A stretch of DNA of 64,000 nt from Collinsella sp. An2 (GTDB lineage Bacteria > Actinomycetota > Coriobacteriia > Coriobacteriales > Coriobacteriaceae), in NCBI RefSeq assembly GCF_002160065.1, contig NZ_NFJW01000009.1, forward strand, positions 48,869 to 112,868, written 5' to 3'. This document shows, piece by piece, positions 25,016-34,092 of this stretch (position 1 is the first letter of the stretch; the number at the start of each line of letters is the position of its first letter). The notes beneath the pieces were generated by a model. That model saw nothing but the letters and a program-made list of their open reading frames with translations. It had not been told where the DNA came from and did not search any database. The position numbers were made by a program, and so were the translations under genes.

Positions 25016-25087
25016 GTCCAGCAACTACCATTGACTATGTTTAGGCCCAAAATCGGCGCTTATCTTAGTCAAAAGTAGTTGCTAGAC
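25016..25087. repeat. 72-bp fold-back element
   Basis: Arms at 25016-25037 and 25066-25087 pair at 19 of 22 positions (core AGCAACTAC / GTAGTTGCT and TTGACTA / TAGTCAA). The 28-base loop contains TTTAGGCCCAAAATCGGCGC. Its AT-rich sequence differs from the surrounding repeats. It may be a terminator for the convergent genes or a mobile fold-back. Confidence 0.65.
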
Positions 25088-25291
25088 ACAGTTTCGGTGG
25101 AGCCGGTCGAGGCGAGTGGGATAACGGGGCGAGCGAGACGGTCAAAGCGGACAAGCTGGCTATATCAGGCGGGCCGGCCGAGGTGAGCGAGGCAGGCTGG
25201 CCGAGGCGATCGAGGCAGCCGTGTCGAGCGAGCCGGTCACGCAGGCTCGGGGCTTGCCGAACGCCACCAGCTCGTCCGCTCGCGCATGGTC

Positions 25292-26383
25292 CTAGGGCCG
25301 GATAAACCCGAAAGGATGCTCCGGCGCAATGTAGTCCAGCAGGAAGAGCTCCTCGGCGGGAATACGCCCGACCACGTTGCGGGTCCCGTCGTTTTCGAAG
25401 TCGCGCAGCGCCACCTCGAGCTCGCCGCGGTAATGGGCCATGTTGTCGTTGGGAATCAGGACATCGCCCCGATGGAAGACCGTGTCAGGCCAAGGGCGCG
25501 GCGCGATGCTGCGCTCCTTGAATGCCAGCCGCGACCACGAGGAACGCAGCATGTATGCCGAGGCATCGCCGCGCGTGGTGTGGTCAAAGCCCCAGATAAC
25601 CTCGCGCTCGATATCGGTGACGTCGGGCACAAGGTCGATGCGCATGGTCACGCGCGTGGTGTCGACGGCCGCAAGCGCCGCGAGCTCGTCGTCGCTTGCA
25701 AAGCAGTTGCCCACGATGACATCGTCGACAAGTCCCGATGCGAGCAGGTGGCGGGCCTGCAGGTCGATCGGTCGCCTGCGGTCATCCTCGCACGTGGGCA
25801 GGCCGGCGAAGACGGGCCACGGGCCAAAGGTATTCTCTTCGCGGCTGGACACAAACGCTGCCAGCGTGAGGCCGAGGCGCTTGTATTGGGCATTGCGGGC
25901 CTGGAACACCTCCTCCGAGAGGCCTGTATAGGGCTCGGGGAAGAAGTTGTGGCAGACGGTCATGGCGCGCGGGTCGGCTCCGCGCTCGATTAGCAGGTCA
26001 AGTGCCAGGTTGCAGCTCGCATTGAACTCGACCTGGATGCCCTGGGGGTTTCGGGTGATTATGATGTCGCCCTGGTCGCCGAAGTGCCCGTCCAGCCGGA
26101 TGATGTCCACGCCCATATGCGCGAAGGGGGAGAGGTCGAACGGCGTGGCTCCTAGACGCTCAAAGACGTCTTCGTTGGTGTCGACGGCAACGGTAAATCC
26201 CAGGTCATGGGCCGTGCTAACAAACGATCCAAACTCCTCGATCGTCTCGTCGGCGTTTCGCTTTACCGAAAGCAGGCAGGTGAAGATGCGGCTGAAGCCG
26301 TGCTGCGCCGCGCGCTCCATGTATGCTCGGTCCTGTTGGGGGTTGGAGTGCTCGGGGTACAGCGAGATTCCCAGCCGGTGCAT
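25292..26383 (-). CDS. mupG: MupG/DUF871 family TIM-barrel protein
   Basis: A 363-residue protein of the family that includes MupG, 6-phospho-N-acetylmuramidase, which cleaves MurNAc-6-phosphate-GlcNAc in cell-wall recycling. Family features: LGISLYPEHS at the N terminus, TCLLSVKRN, the VDTNEDVFERLG and IIRLDGHFG barrel strands, MTVCHNFFPEPYTGLS, and a C-terminal cyclophilin-like part ending IPAEELFLLDYIAPEHPFGFIRP. No MurNAc PTS gene is close, so the precise substrate remains inferred. The ATG at 26383 follows GAAAGGACG; the upstream extension is not conserved. Confidence 0.85.
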   Translation of the reverse strand: MHRLGISLYPEHSNPQQDRAYMERAAQHGFSRIFTCLLSVKRNADETIEEFGSFVSTAHDLGFTVAVDTNEDVFERLGATPFDLSPFAHMGVDIIRLDGHFGDQGDIIITRNPQGIQVEFNASCNLALDLLIERGADPRAMTVCHNFFPEPYTGLSEEVFQARNAQYKRLGLTLAAFVSSREENTFGPWPVFAGLPTCEDDRRRPIDLQARHLLASGLVDDVIVGNCFASDDELAALAAVDTTRVTMRIDLVPDVTDIEREVIWGFDHTTRGDASAYMLRSSWSRLAFKERSIAPRPWPDTVFHRGDVLIPNDNMAHYRGELEVALRDFENDGTRNVVGRIPAEELFLLDYIAPEHPFGFIRP

Positions 26384-26778
26384 ATGACGTCCTTTCGTTG
26401 TCATGGTGCCGATTGCCGCGTGAATCTTTTGAGCCTGCTTGTTGGTTCGCGCGGATAAAGTCGGCGTGTTATTTGGCTGTTCCCATTCTCGCACGGCAGA
26501 CGAGGGGTCGGCATATAAAAGCGCGATACATTTCTATAAAGACATGGATTATGAGAAATCAAAACCGGGATGCATTTCATCACGCCTTCGCGCCGTACGG
26601 CTGGCGCGCCGGCTGTAGGGCCGCGTGTGCATGGCCTCGCTTGCCGCAAAGTCGTGACGGCCCGCGCGCCGCCGTCCACGAAGCCAAGCGGGACGGGCGG
26701 CCAGCAAGAGTTGCGGGTATACTGCAAAGAACGCCATGACGCGGCCGATGCCGCTTGGATCGAAAAGAGGTTCCCATC
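26384..26778. other. Divergent intergenic region
   Basis: Upstream sequence of mupG and of the small membrane protein gene. An AT-rich stretch (26513-26565) is the likely promoter zone. I see no gene and no strong repeat. Confidence 0.4.
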
Positions 26779-27282
26779 GTGGCAGATCAAGATACTCCGC
26801 TCACGGAGGCCGAGCGCGCCGAGCTCGAACAGCTGCGCGCCGAGAAGGCCCGTCGTGAGCGTGCGGAGCTCGAGCAGCTGCGCGCCGAGCAAGCCGAGTC
26901 CGATGCGGCGAAGGCCGCGACCATCGATGATTCGCGTTCGACCCCCGCGGCTCCTGCGCCTACGTCTTCCGAGGCGACTGCCGACAAGTCGGCGACAACC
27001 CAAGCGGACGCTTCGAGCGTGCAGGCCGAAACGCCCGCTCGCCCGTCGGCGAGCGAAGCCACTCGCCCCGCGTCGCAGCCTTCGGCATCTTCCGCTCAGG
27101 CCGCCGGCACGCAGGAGCGGCCGCGCACGTTTGGCGAGCGCATGGTGCTTTCGGAGGGCGAGGACGAAGACGGCGTGCCTTCGATGCCGCCCGCCCAGAA
27201 GCTCATCATCGCCATCGCGCTGCTGGCGTTTGTTTGCGGCGCCGTCTACGTCGCGCTGGTCAACACCGGCGTGCTTGGATAA
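26779..27282 (+). CDS. Hypothetical tail-anchored membrane protein with coiled coil
   Basis: A 167-residue protein I do not recognise. Residues 8-45 form a heptad-rich coiled coil with a repeated segment (RAELEQLRAEKARRE then RAELEQLRAEQAE). Residues 45-120 are an Ala/Ser/Pro/Thr linker, and a single hydrophobic segment close to the C terminus (LIIAIALLAFVCGAVYVALV) would anchor it. The GTG at 26779 has AAGAGG upstream; a TTG at 26755 is the in-frame alternative. It sits directly before pncB with a 104-base gap. A structural or envelope role is a guess. Confidence 0.7.
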   Translation: MADQDTPLTEAERAELEQLRAEKARRERAELEQLRAEQAESDAAKAATIDDSRSTPAAPAPTSSEATADKSATTQADASSVQAETPARPSASEATRPASQPSASSAQAAGTQERPRTFGERMVLSEGEDEDGVPSMPPAQKLIIAIALLAFVCGAVYVALVNTGVLG

Positions 27283-27386
27283 CGGGACGCGCCGAGCCGA
27301 TGCCATAGCGGCTCGGAACACCCCGCGAGGTCGGGGCCTTGGTGACCGACCTCGATGCGATGCTCGCATGCGAAAGGAAGGTTTAC

Positions 27387-28907
27387 ATGGCACTGACAGA
27401 CCCCACGCGCCCCACCGACGTGGCGCTTTTGACCGACCTCTACGAGCTCACCATGGCTCAGGGCCTTTGGGAAAACGGCAAGCTTGATGAGATGGACTGC
27501 TTTACGGCGTTCTACCGCGACCATCCCTTCGGAAGCGCCTTTGCGGTCATGTGCGGCACCGCCGACCTTGCCGACCTCGTTGAGAACCTGCGGTTTGAGG
27601 ACGAGGACATCGACTACCTGGCCTCGCTCGAGGCGCCTGCAGGTGGCGCCATGTTCAAGCCGGGCTTTCTTGAGTACCTGCGCAAGTTCCGCGCACACGT
27701 GAACATCGACGCCGTGCCCGAGGGCGAGCTCGTCTTCCCGCGCGAGCCCATGGTGCGCGTGACCGGACCCGCGCTTGAGTGCCAGATGCTCGAGACGGCG
27801 CTTCTCAACACCATCGGCTTCCAAACGCTCGTCGCCACAAAGACCGCGCGCGTGGTCCAGGCAGCAGAAGGTCGGCCCGTCGCAGAGTTCGGCCTGCGCC
27901 GCGCACAGGGGCCCGACGGCGGCATGGCCGTTGCCCGCGCGAGCTATGTGGCAGGCTGCTCGTCGACCTCCAACGTGCTGGCGGGGCGCAAGTACGGCAT
28001 CCCGGTCTTTGGCACGCATGCGCACAGCTGGGTCATGAGCTTCGACTCGGAACTCGAGGCGTTTCGTGCGTTTGCGCGCAGCATGCCCAACAACTGCACG
28101 CTGCTCATCGACACCTACGATGTGCGCGAGGGCGTGGAGAACGCCATCACGGTGGCACACGAGATGGAGGCGCGCGGCGAGCGGCTTGCGGCCATTCGTA
28201 TCGATTCCGGCGACCTGGCGAAGCTCTCGGCCTACGTGCGCGCCCGGTTTGACGAGGAGAATCTGCCGTACGTGAAGATCTCGGTGTCGAATGACCTGGA
28301 CGAATACACCATTCAGTCGCTGCTGGACCAGGGCGCGCCGATCGATTCCTTTGGCGTGGGCACCAAGCTTGCCACCTGCTACGATCAGCCGGCGCTGGGC
28401 TGCGTGTACAAGCTCGCTGCACGGCGCGACCCCGGCGATGAAGCCTGGACACCCGTGGTGAAGCTTTCCGAGCAGCCCTATAAGCGCACGATTCCCGGCG
28501 TGCAGCAGGTGCGCCGCTATATGGACGACGCCGGCAGCCCCGTGTGCGACATGATCTACGACGAGGCGTATCTTGAGGGCGAGGGAGGAGAGCGCGGCGG
28601 CACGCTTGTTGCGGTGAACGACGCCGCTCTGGTAACGAGCGTGTCCGGCATGGCCTATCGCGAGTTGCTTGAGCCCGTGGTACGCGATGGCGCCGCTGTC
28701 GCCCCACGCGAGCCGCTCGAGCAGGCGCGGGCGCGCTGCAGCGCCGCCCTGTCGGCGCTCGATCCCGAGTACAAGCGCTTCCTGTATCCGCAGTCCTACG
28801 TGGTTGGCATGGAGAGCGGCCTTGCCCATGTGCGCGACGAGCTCGTGCGCGAGCGCATGGTGGCGACGGGTTCGAGCATGCCTTGGAAGGCCCCGCGCAA
28901 GCGGTAG
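27387..28907 (+). CDS. pncB: Nicotinate phosphoribosyltransferase
   Basis: PncB makes nicotinate mononucleotide from nicotinate and PRPP (ATP-stimulated), a salvage route to NAD. The 506-residue protein has LLTDLYELTMAQGLWENG, the FREPMVRVTGP segment, FGLRRAQGPDG, the GTHAHSW motif and the phosphate-binding IRIDSGDLA and SFGVGTKLATC. Its length fits the longer Gram-positive subgroup. The ATG at 27387 follows GAAAGGAAG. It could be cotranscribed with the upstream membrane protein gene. Confidence 0.95.
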   Translation: MALTDPTRPTDVALLTDLYELTMAQGLWENGKLDEMDCFTAFYRDHPFGSAFAVMCGTADLADLVENLRFEDEDIDYLASLEAPAGGAMFKPGFLEYLRKFRAHVNIDAVPEGELVFPREPMVRVTGPALECQMLETALLNTIGFQTLVATKTARVVQAAEGRPVAEFGLRRAQGPDGGMAVARASYVAGCSSTSNVLAGRKYGIPVFGTHAHSWVMSFDSELEAFRAFARSMPNNCTLLIDTYDVREGVENAITVAHEMEARGERLAAIRIDSGDLAKLSAYVRARFDEENLPYVKISVSNDLDEYTIQSLLDQGAPIDSFGVGTKLATCYDQPALGCVYKLAARRDPGDEAWTPVVKLSEQPYKRTIPGVQQVRRYMDDAGSPVCDMIYDEAYLEGEGGERGGTLVAVNDAALVTSVSGMAYRELLEPVVRDGAAVAPREPLEQARARCSAALSALDPEYKRFLYPQSYVVGMESGLAHVRDELVRERMVATGSSMPWKAPRKR

Positions 28908-28967
28908 GGTTGCACACATTGCCGGAGTCGCACCCGGGAGCTCCTACATACAGGAAACGACATCGCA

Positions 28968-29005
28968 CATCGCCGTCCGTGCACCCCGTTGCACGGACGG
29001 CGATG
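28968..29005. promoter_or_regulatory. Strong hairpin between pncB and proB
   Basis: A perfect 16-bp stem (CATCGCCGTCCGTGCA, loop CCCCGT) follows pncB by 60 bases. No T run follows; GGTATGAT comes immediately after and may be the proB -10 box (29009-29014). It could be a factor-assisted terminator of pncB or an operator-like palindrome for proB. Confidence 0.6.
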
Positions 29006-29072
29006 GGGTATGATGGGGCGGCACGTTTTCGCCCGGCAATTCGTCGGGCGAGTCGATTATTCAGGAGACCGC

Positions 29073-30236
29073 ATGCCCGCCGAGTTCGCTACCTCTGCCA
29101 CGACGTCCACCGCCACCACACCGACCAAGACCATGGTCGTGAAGATTGGGTCGTCGACGCTTGTGGGCGCTGACGGCGCACTTCGCCGCCAGTTTATAGC
29201 GGACCTCGCACGCCAGGCCGCCGAGTTGCGCCGGCTGGGTTGGAACTTGGTTGTGGTGAGCTCGGGCGCCATCGCTTGCGGGGCGCCGCTGTTGGGATTC
29301 GAGCGCCGTCCGCAGGATATGCCGAGCCTACAGGCGTGTGCCTCGGTGGGGCAGTGCGTTCTCTCGGCCGTCTACGACGAGGAGTTTCGTGCGGCCGACC
29401 TGCTTACCTCGCTGGTGCTGCTTACCCGGCACGATACGGCGCGCCGCAATTCCTACCTTCACGCACGCGACGCCCTGACGCGCCTTGTGAGCCTGGGCGT
29501 GGTGCCGGTGGTAAACGAAAACGACACGGTAACGGTTGACGAGATCCGCTTCGGCGATAACGATACCTTGGCCGCGCTTGTGGCCTGCTTGGTGTCTGCC
29601 GACCTGTGCGTAACGCTTTCCGACATCGATGGCCTGTATACCGCCAATCCCGCGCTGGACCCCGAGGCCCAGTTCATTCCGCGCGTGGATAAGATCGATG
29701 CATCGATCATTGGCGCGGCAGGGGATTCCACCACGGCCGTGGGCACGGGCGGCATGATTACCAAGATCCGCGCGAGTCGCATCCTCATGACCGCGGGTAT
29801 CGAGAGCGTGATTTGCTCGGGCGAAGCTGAGACTCCGCTGGTGCGTTTGGCGCGCGGCGAACAGGTGGGCACGTGTTTCGTGCCGCCTGCGGACCGGTTG
29901 GACATCGCTCCGCGCAAGCTCTGGATCGCGCTCGGCGACGCGGCGCGTGGACGTCTGGTGGTCGACGAGGGGGCCGCACGGGCGATTGTGCGGCATGGTT
30001 CGTCGTTGCTGCCCGTTGGCGTTGCGTCTGTGGACGGGGACTTTGTCACAGGGGACATCCTGGATATCTGTGACCCTTCCGGCTTTGTAATTGCTCGCGG
30101 TCAGGCCGAGGCGCCAAGCGACGAGCTCAAGCTTGCTGCAGGGCGTCACCAGGATGAGATTGCGCAAAACCGTCTGCTGGCAGCGCTTGCCGGTAAGCCC
30201 GCGGTGCATCGGGACAACATGATCGTGTTTGCGTAA
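29073..30236 (+). CDS. proB: Glutamate 5-kinase
   Basis: ProB phosphorylates glutamate to gamma-glutamyl phosphate, the first and proline-inhibited step of proline synthesis. The 387-residue form has an N-terminal amino-acid-kinase domain (MVVKIGSSTLV, VVVSSGAIACG, NENDTVTVDEIRFGDNDTLAALVA, the VGTGGMITKIRAS loop) and a C-terminal PUA domain (GRLVVDEGAARAIVRHGSSLLPVGVASVDG). The ATG at 29073 follows CAGGAGA. proA lies 2.4 kb downstream, separated by a minus-strand peptidase gene, so the usual proBA operon is split. Confidence 0.96.
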   Translation: MPAEFATSATTSTATTPTKTMVVKIGSSTLVGADGALRRQFIADLARQAAELRRLGWNLVVVSSGAIACGAPLLGFERRPQDMPSLQACASVGQCVLSAVYDEEFRAADLLTSLVLLTRHDTARRNSYLHARDALTRLVSLGVVPVVNENDTVTVDEIRFGDNDTLAALVACLVSADLCVTLSDIDGLYTANPALDPEAQFIPRVDKIDASIIGAAGDSTTAVGTGGMITKIRASRILMTAGIESVICSGEAETPLVRLARGEQVGTCFVPPADRLDIAPRKLWIALGDAARGRLVVDEGAARAIVRHGSSLLPVGVASVDGDFVTGDILDICDPSGFVIARGQAEAPSDELKLAAGRHQDEIAQNRLLAALAGKPAVHRDNMIVFA

Positions 30237-30430
30237 GGGCCTTTGCGGGCGGCCGTGATTCTGGTTGGGCCGAATCAGTTGCGTCGCATGGCGTTGAGCC
30301 GTGTTGTGCGAGCGGAATCCCGTTGCTCGGGCCTGCCTGTGCGGCTGGCCGGTGCGGTGGCGGCCGTTACGCATGGCGCGGTTGTCGTTTGGCGGTGCAA
30401 ATGAGGGGTTGCTTATACTTAAAAATCATC

Positions 30431-30623
30431 GTGGTGGTCAAAAAGGTCACTGAGGTAGTTTTTTCGACGGCTATACATTGCCTCGGAGAGCAGTTTGAAG
30501 GTATTTGAGGCGCTTTTACAGCCTGTTTGGAGGCAAAAGGAAGGTCTGTAAAAGCTCCAATACCGTTCGGGAAGCTCGTTTTGACTTTTCAAAAACTACC
30601 TCAGTGGCCTTTTTGACCACCGC
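30431..30623. repeat. 193-bp fold-back (long inverted repeat) element
   Basis: Outer arms of 33 bp (30431-30463 and 30591-30623) have two mismatches, both G-U compatible. The core is GGTCAAAAAGG ... CACTGAGGTAGTTTTT. Inner arms GCTTTTACAG (30512-30521 / 30546-30555) and GGTATT (30500-30505 / 30559-30564) continue the stem, so the whole element can form one long interrupted hairpin. No ORF is inside. Confidence 0.8.
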
Positions 30624-30804
30624 TTTGAAAATCAACGTTTGAGCGCCCTGAAACAGTGTATAAAACTGGCTGTTTCGAAGCTGAAATTGCATACTCCATT
30701 GTTGATGTGTCAGCCGGCATTCAAAAGTGCAATAGAGCAATTGATTCGACTGCCGCAGCGCTTGATTTTCGCTTGTGCTGTCGCCGCCAACGGCTGTAGA
30801 GGGC

Positions 30805-30842
30805 TCACGGCCTCGTCGGACCATGCCTGACGAGGCCGTGAG
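30805..30842. terminator. Hairpin downstream of the S33 peptidase gene
   Basis: AGGGCTCACGGCCTCGTC pairs with GACGAGGCCGTGAGCT with one or two mismatches around GGACCATGCCT. It lies about 40 bases beyond the stop of the minus-strand peptidase. T tracts are weak. Confidence 0.5.
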
Positions 30843-30881
30843 CTGTGGGGATTGCTGGATGCGGCGTTGCTCCAAGCTCCC

Positions 30882-32318
30882 TTACTGCCTTAGCGTCAGC
30901 TCCAGGTCGCCGCGGTTTAGAGCCTCCTCGAAAAGATGACGGAACACGACGTCGCCATGCAGGCCGTCGTGCTCAAACTCATTGGTGACCCACGCATGGC
31001 TCGCGCCGACGCGACTCAGGGTGTCAAGCTGCAGACCGGAGTCGACATACATATCGTCGAAATAGACTGCGGCCTGGAGCGGAACCTCGTTTGTTGCCAG
31101 GCGCGCCGGGTCGTAGACAGGGTCGAATTCGGTGTCCTCCATAAGCAGATTGACGGCTGCGGAGAAGGGTTTGAGTTCGGGCATCTGCTCAAACATCCAG
31201 GGGAAACAGGCCTCACCGGTAAACATGGGCGGGCGCGCGGAGGTGTCGAAGTCTGGACGGGAGGCCTTTTCGCGTTCGGCCGCCCACCGGATGGGGCGCG
31301 TTGTGCCGTCGGCGTAGATGAACTCCTGGAGCGTCCAATAGAGCGGATTCTGGGCTGTGGTCGTGCGCTCGAGCACGCTCATGAGGAAACCGTCCGAAAG
31401 CTCGCATCCGGCGGTGTCGTCCGCCGGCACCAATCCATCGTTCAACTCGAAAGCGTGGTCGAAGAGCCAGTGCATGCGCTCGAAGCTTGGCTTCATGCCA
31501 AAGTCGCTGCCCAAGAGCTGCAGGCGCTCCACGGTCATGGGGCTACCATCGGGGAGGGACACGTCACCTGCGGCAAGGCGGTCGGCGACGGCGGCCACGC
31601 GCTCCACATCGCCGGGATAGCGGCGGTAGTACTGCTGCGTTTTGGTCACCATGCGCGGAAACGTGTGCGCATAGACCTCGTCGGCGCTGGCGGGTACGTG
31701 AGGGATGCCTCCCGTGGTAAACGATGCCGCCACACCTGTGGGATAGCTCGACAGGTACGAGAGCGTCAGGAATCCGCCGTAGCTCTGTCCCAGCGTGACC
31801 CACGGCTTGCCGCCGAACTCCGTCAGGCGCAGGTATTCGAAGTCGCGCACGATGGACGGGGCAAGGAAGCGCTTAAGATAGTCCGCTTGTGCACGTGCCA
31901 CATCCACGCCGGCAGCTTTGGCGGCCTGTGCAAGTGTGGTCATGGTCTTGCCGCTTACCCGGCTTGAGCGGCCGGTGCCGCGCTGATCGGGCAAGACCAC
32001 GCGGAAGTGTTTGATAGTCTCGGCCACCCAGCCGTCACTTGTGGAGGAGGTGAGACGCGGGCCTTCGCCACCGGGTCCGCCCTGCAGAAAGACGAGCAGC
32101 GGCAGGTCGTCGTGCACGCGCTCGGGTGCACACACGACGCGGTAGAAGAGCTTGATGGACTCCGACACGCCGGGCAGGGGGTCGGGGAACGCGCCACGGC
32201 GCATATTCATCCCGAGCGCCAAAAGCGCCGGCTCGAGCCCGCGCCAGTCCAGCGGGACGTCGATCGAGTGGTCCTCAACGTAGAGACCGGGAACGTAATA
32301 GCTGGCAAGTTTGGTCAT
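30882..32318 (-). CDS. Alpha/beta-hydrolase, proline iminopeptidase-like (peptidase S33)
   Basis: A 478-residue S33-type hydrolase. The oxyanion segment is LVFLQGGPGGEGPR, followed by VVLPDQRGTGRSSR, the nucleophile elbow GQSYGGF, a long lid domain, and a late DSGLQLDTLSR...NEFEHDGLHGD region with the candidate catalytic Asp and His. Proteins of this size and layout cleave N-terminal proline or other residues from short peptides; there is no signal peptide, so it is cytoplasmic. The ATG at 32318 follows AAGGAGGACTC. It sits between proB and proA on the opposite strand, which could be relevant to proline supply (inference). Confidence 0.88.
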   Translation of the reverse strand: MTKLASYYVPGLYVEDHSIDVPLDWRGLEPALLALGMNMRRGAFPDPLPGVSESIKLFYRVVCAPERVHDDLPLLVFLQGGPGGEGPRLTSSTSDGWVAETIKHFRVVLPDQRGTGRSSRVSGKTMTTLAQAAKAAGVDVARAQADYLKRFLAPSIVRDFEYLRLTEFGGKPWVTLGQSYGGFLTLSYLSSYPTGVAASFTTGGIPHVPASADEVYAHTFPRMVTKTQQYYRRYPGDVERVAAVADRLAAGDVSLPDGSPMTVERLQLLGSDFGMKPSFERMHWLFDHAFELNDGLVPADDTAGCELSDGFLMSVLERTTTAQNPLYWTLQEFIYADGTTRPIRWAAEREKASRPDFDTSARPPMFTGEACFPWMFEQMPELKPFSAAVNLLMEDTEFDPVYDPARLATNEVPLQAAVYFDDMYVDSGLQLDTLSRVGASHAWVTNEFEHDGLHGDVVFRHLFEEALNRGDLELTLRQ

Positions 32319-32656
32319 GAGTCCTCCTTCGGCTCCGCCCTGTGTGGTGCGTTGCAGATTGATTGCAGTCTACAGAGTACACTCACTTCGAGGTTATGTT
32401 GGTGAACGGGGCCTTGATGCCAGTCCTTAAGCATGTTCTTCGGGATTATTGTGAGGATGTTCCGAGAGGTCGGATGGCTCGGGGGAACAGCAGCGTTTCG
32501 TTGTCGCGCCCCATGTGTGACAGTTTCCCAGGCGCCGCTGTCATGTTCTGCCGCTCACGACGGTGAACAGTCGAGGACACACGCGCTGCGCCGGCTCTTT
32601 CGTGGACGTTCGTATACTATATCGATAACCATGAGAGCGCACCGAAGGGAAGCACC
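32319..32656. other. Divergent intergenic region before proA
   Basis: It contains a TATACT -10-like box at 32613-32618 for proA and an AT-rich stretch near 32340-32400 that may hold the peptidase promoter. No gene is supported. Confidence 0.4.
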
Positions 32657-33952
32657 ATGCCTCGCGATATCCAAGACATCCAGCAGTACGTAACCGAGCT
32701 TGCGCAGGCGGCAAAGGAGGCCTCGCGTCCTTTGGGGTTTGCGAGCAACGAGGAGCGCGTGGGCGCCGTGCGTGCCATGGCCCAGGCGCTGCGTGCGCAT
32801 GCGGACGAAATCGTAGCGGCCAACGCCGAGGACATGGATGCGGCGCGCGAGAAAGGCACGAGCGAGGGCCTGCTCGATCGCCTGCTGCTTACGCCTGAGC
32901 GTGTCGAGGGTATGGCTTCTGGGCTCGAGGCACTTTGTGACTTGCCCGACCCGGTGGGGCGCGTGCTGGAGCGCAGGACCATCGACTGCGGGCTCGACCT
33001 ACAGAAGGTGAGCGTGCCGCTTGGCCTGGTTGCCATGGTGTACGAGGCGAGGCCCAATGTGACCTCCGACGCTGCGGGCATCTGCATCCGGACGGGCAAC
33101 GCCTGCATTCTGCGCGGCGGGTCTATGGCCCAGCGCTCGTGCGTGGCGATTGCGCATGTGCTCTCCCAAGCGGTCGCTTCCTGCGGGTTCCCACCCGAGG
33201 CCGTGACCATCATCGAGACCACGGACCGCGCCGCGACGGGCGCACTCATGAGCCTGCGAGGCATCGTCGACGTGCTGATTCCGCGTGGCGGCGCCGGGCT
33301 CATCCAGCGTTGCGTGCGCGAGGCACAGGTCCCTGTGATCGAGACGGGCACCGGCAACTGCCACATCTATGTGCATGAGAGCGCGGACTTCGACAAGGCG
33401 GAGCCGATCATCATCAACGCCAAGACGCAGCGCGTGGGCGTGTGCAACGCGGCGGAATCGCTGCTGGTTGATCAGTCGGTGGCTCCGGCGTTGTTGGCGA
33501 GGATTCTGCCCGTGCTTCATGAACATGGCGTGCTCGTGCACGGCGACGCCACGACGTGTGAGGTTGCTGCTGCTTCTGGGCTCGCTGCGGGAACCGATGT
33601 TATTCCTGCCACCGAAGAGGACTGGGGCCGCGAGTATCTGGCCCTCGAGATGAGCGTGAAGTGCGTCTCGGGCCTGGACGAGGCGATCGCGCATATCAAC
33701 CACTACGGCACGGGACATTCCGAGGCCATCGTCGCCGAGGACAAAGAGGCGTGCGAGCGCTTCCTGCGCGAGGTCGATGCTTCGGCCGTGTATGCCAACG
33801 CGAGCACGCGCTTCACCGATGGCGGAGAGTTTGGCCTGGGCGCAGAGATCGGCATTTCCACGCAGAAGCTGCATGCCCGTGGGCCCTTCGCTGCAGAGGC
33901 GCTGACCACCTACAAGTACGAGATTCGCGGCGAAGGTCAGGTGCGCCCCTAA
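32657..33952 (+). CDS. proA: Glutamate-5-semialdehyde dehydrogenase
   Basis: ProA reduces gamma-glutamyl phosphate to glutamate-5-semialdehyde with NADPH, the second step to proline. The 431-residue aldehyde-dehydrogenase-fold protein contains VPLGLVAMVYEARPNVTSDAAG, LRGGSMAQRS, the glycine-rich PRGGAGLIQ, the ETGTGNCHIYV stretch, and the active cysteine in QRVGVCNAAESLLV. STRFTDGGEFGLGAEIGISTQKLHARGP near the end is diagnostic. The ATG at 32657 follows GAAGGGAAG. A strong terminator follows. Confidence 0.96.
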   Translation: MPRDIQDIQQYVTELAQAAKEASRPLGFASNEERVGAVRAMAQALRAHADEIVAANAEDMDAAREKGTSEGLLDRLLLTPERVEGMASGLEALCDLPDPVGRVLERRTIDCGLDLQKVSVPLGLVAMVYEARPNVTSDAAGICIRTGNACILRGGSMAQRSCVAIAHVLSQAVASCGFPPEAVTIIETTDRAATGALMSLRGIVDVLIPRGGAGLIQRCVREAQVPVIETGTGNCHIYVHESADFDKAEPIIINAKTQRVGVCNAAESLLVDQSVAPALLARILPVLHEHGVLVHGDATTCEVAAASGLAAGTDVIPATEEDWGREYLALEMSVKCVSGLDEAIAHINHYGTGHSEAIVAEDKEACERFLREVDASAVYANASTRFTDGGEFGLGAEIGISTQKLHARGPFAAEALTTYKYEIRGEGQVRP

Positions 33953-33988
33953 ACAGCCGGAAGCACAGCATCCGCAAGCACGACATGA

Positions 33989-34036
33989 GGCCGCCACACG
34001 GTTCACGCACGAACCGTGTGGCGGCCTTGCTGGTTT
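33989..34036 (+). terminator. Terminator after proA, possibly bidirectional
   Basis: A perfect 16-bp stem (GGCCGCCACACGGTTC, loop ACGCAC) at 33989-34026 is followed by TTGCTGGTTT. It lies between convergent genes. Confidence 0.75.
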
Positions 34037-34092
34037 AGGGTCGCAGCGGATTGCTCCAATTCGCCGCGGTTGTGGGCTGTAGCGAGAAAGCC

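Larger units (their letters stand above)
24711..25291. other. Convergent intergenic region with minisatellite and fold-back element
   Basis: This 580-base stretch lies between the ends of the ROK and mupG genes. It holds five copies of a 34-bp unit (24844-25004), a 72-bp fold-back (25016-25087), and a G-rich degenerate stretch (25095-25250) with GGCGAG/GGCCGAGG motifs. No gene is supported. Confidence 0.55.
30237..30881. other. Convergent intergenic region with the large fold-back element
   Basis: The 645-base region between proB and the S33 peptidase gene is dominated by the fold-back at 30431-30623. From 30624 to 30790 it is AT-rich without a supported gene. A hairpin with ACGGCCTCG / CGAGGCCGT-type arms at about 30806-30841 is a likely terminator for the minus-strand gene. 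Confidence 0.5.
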
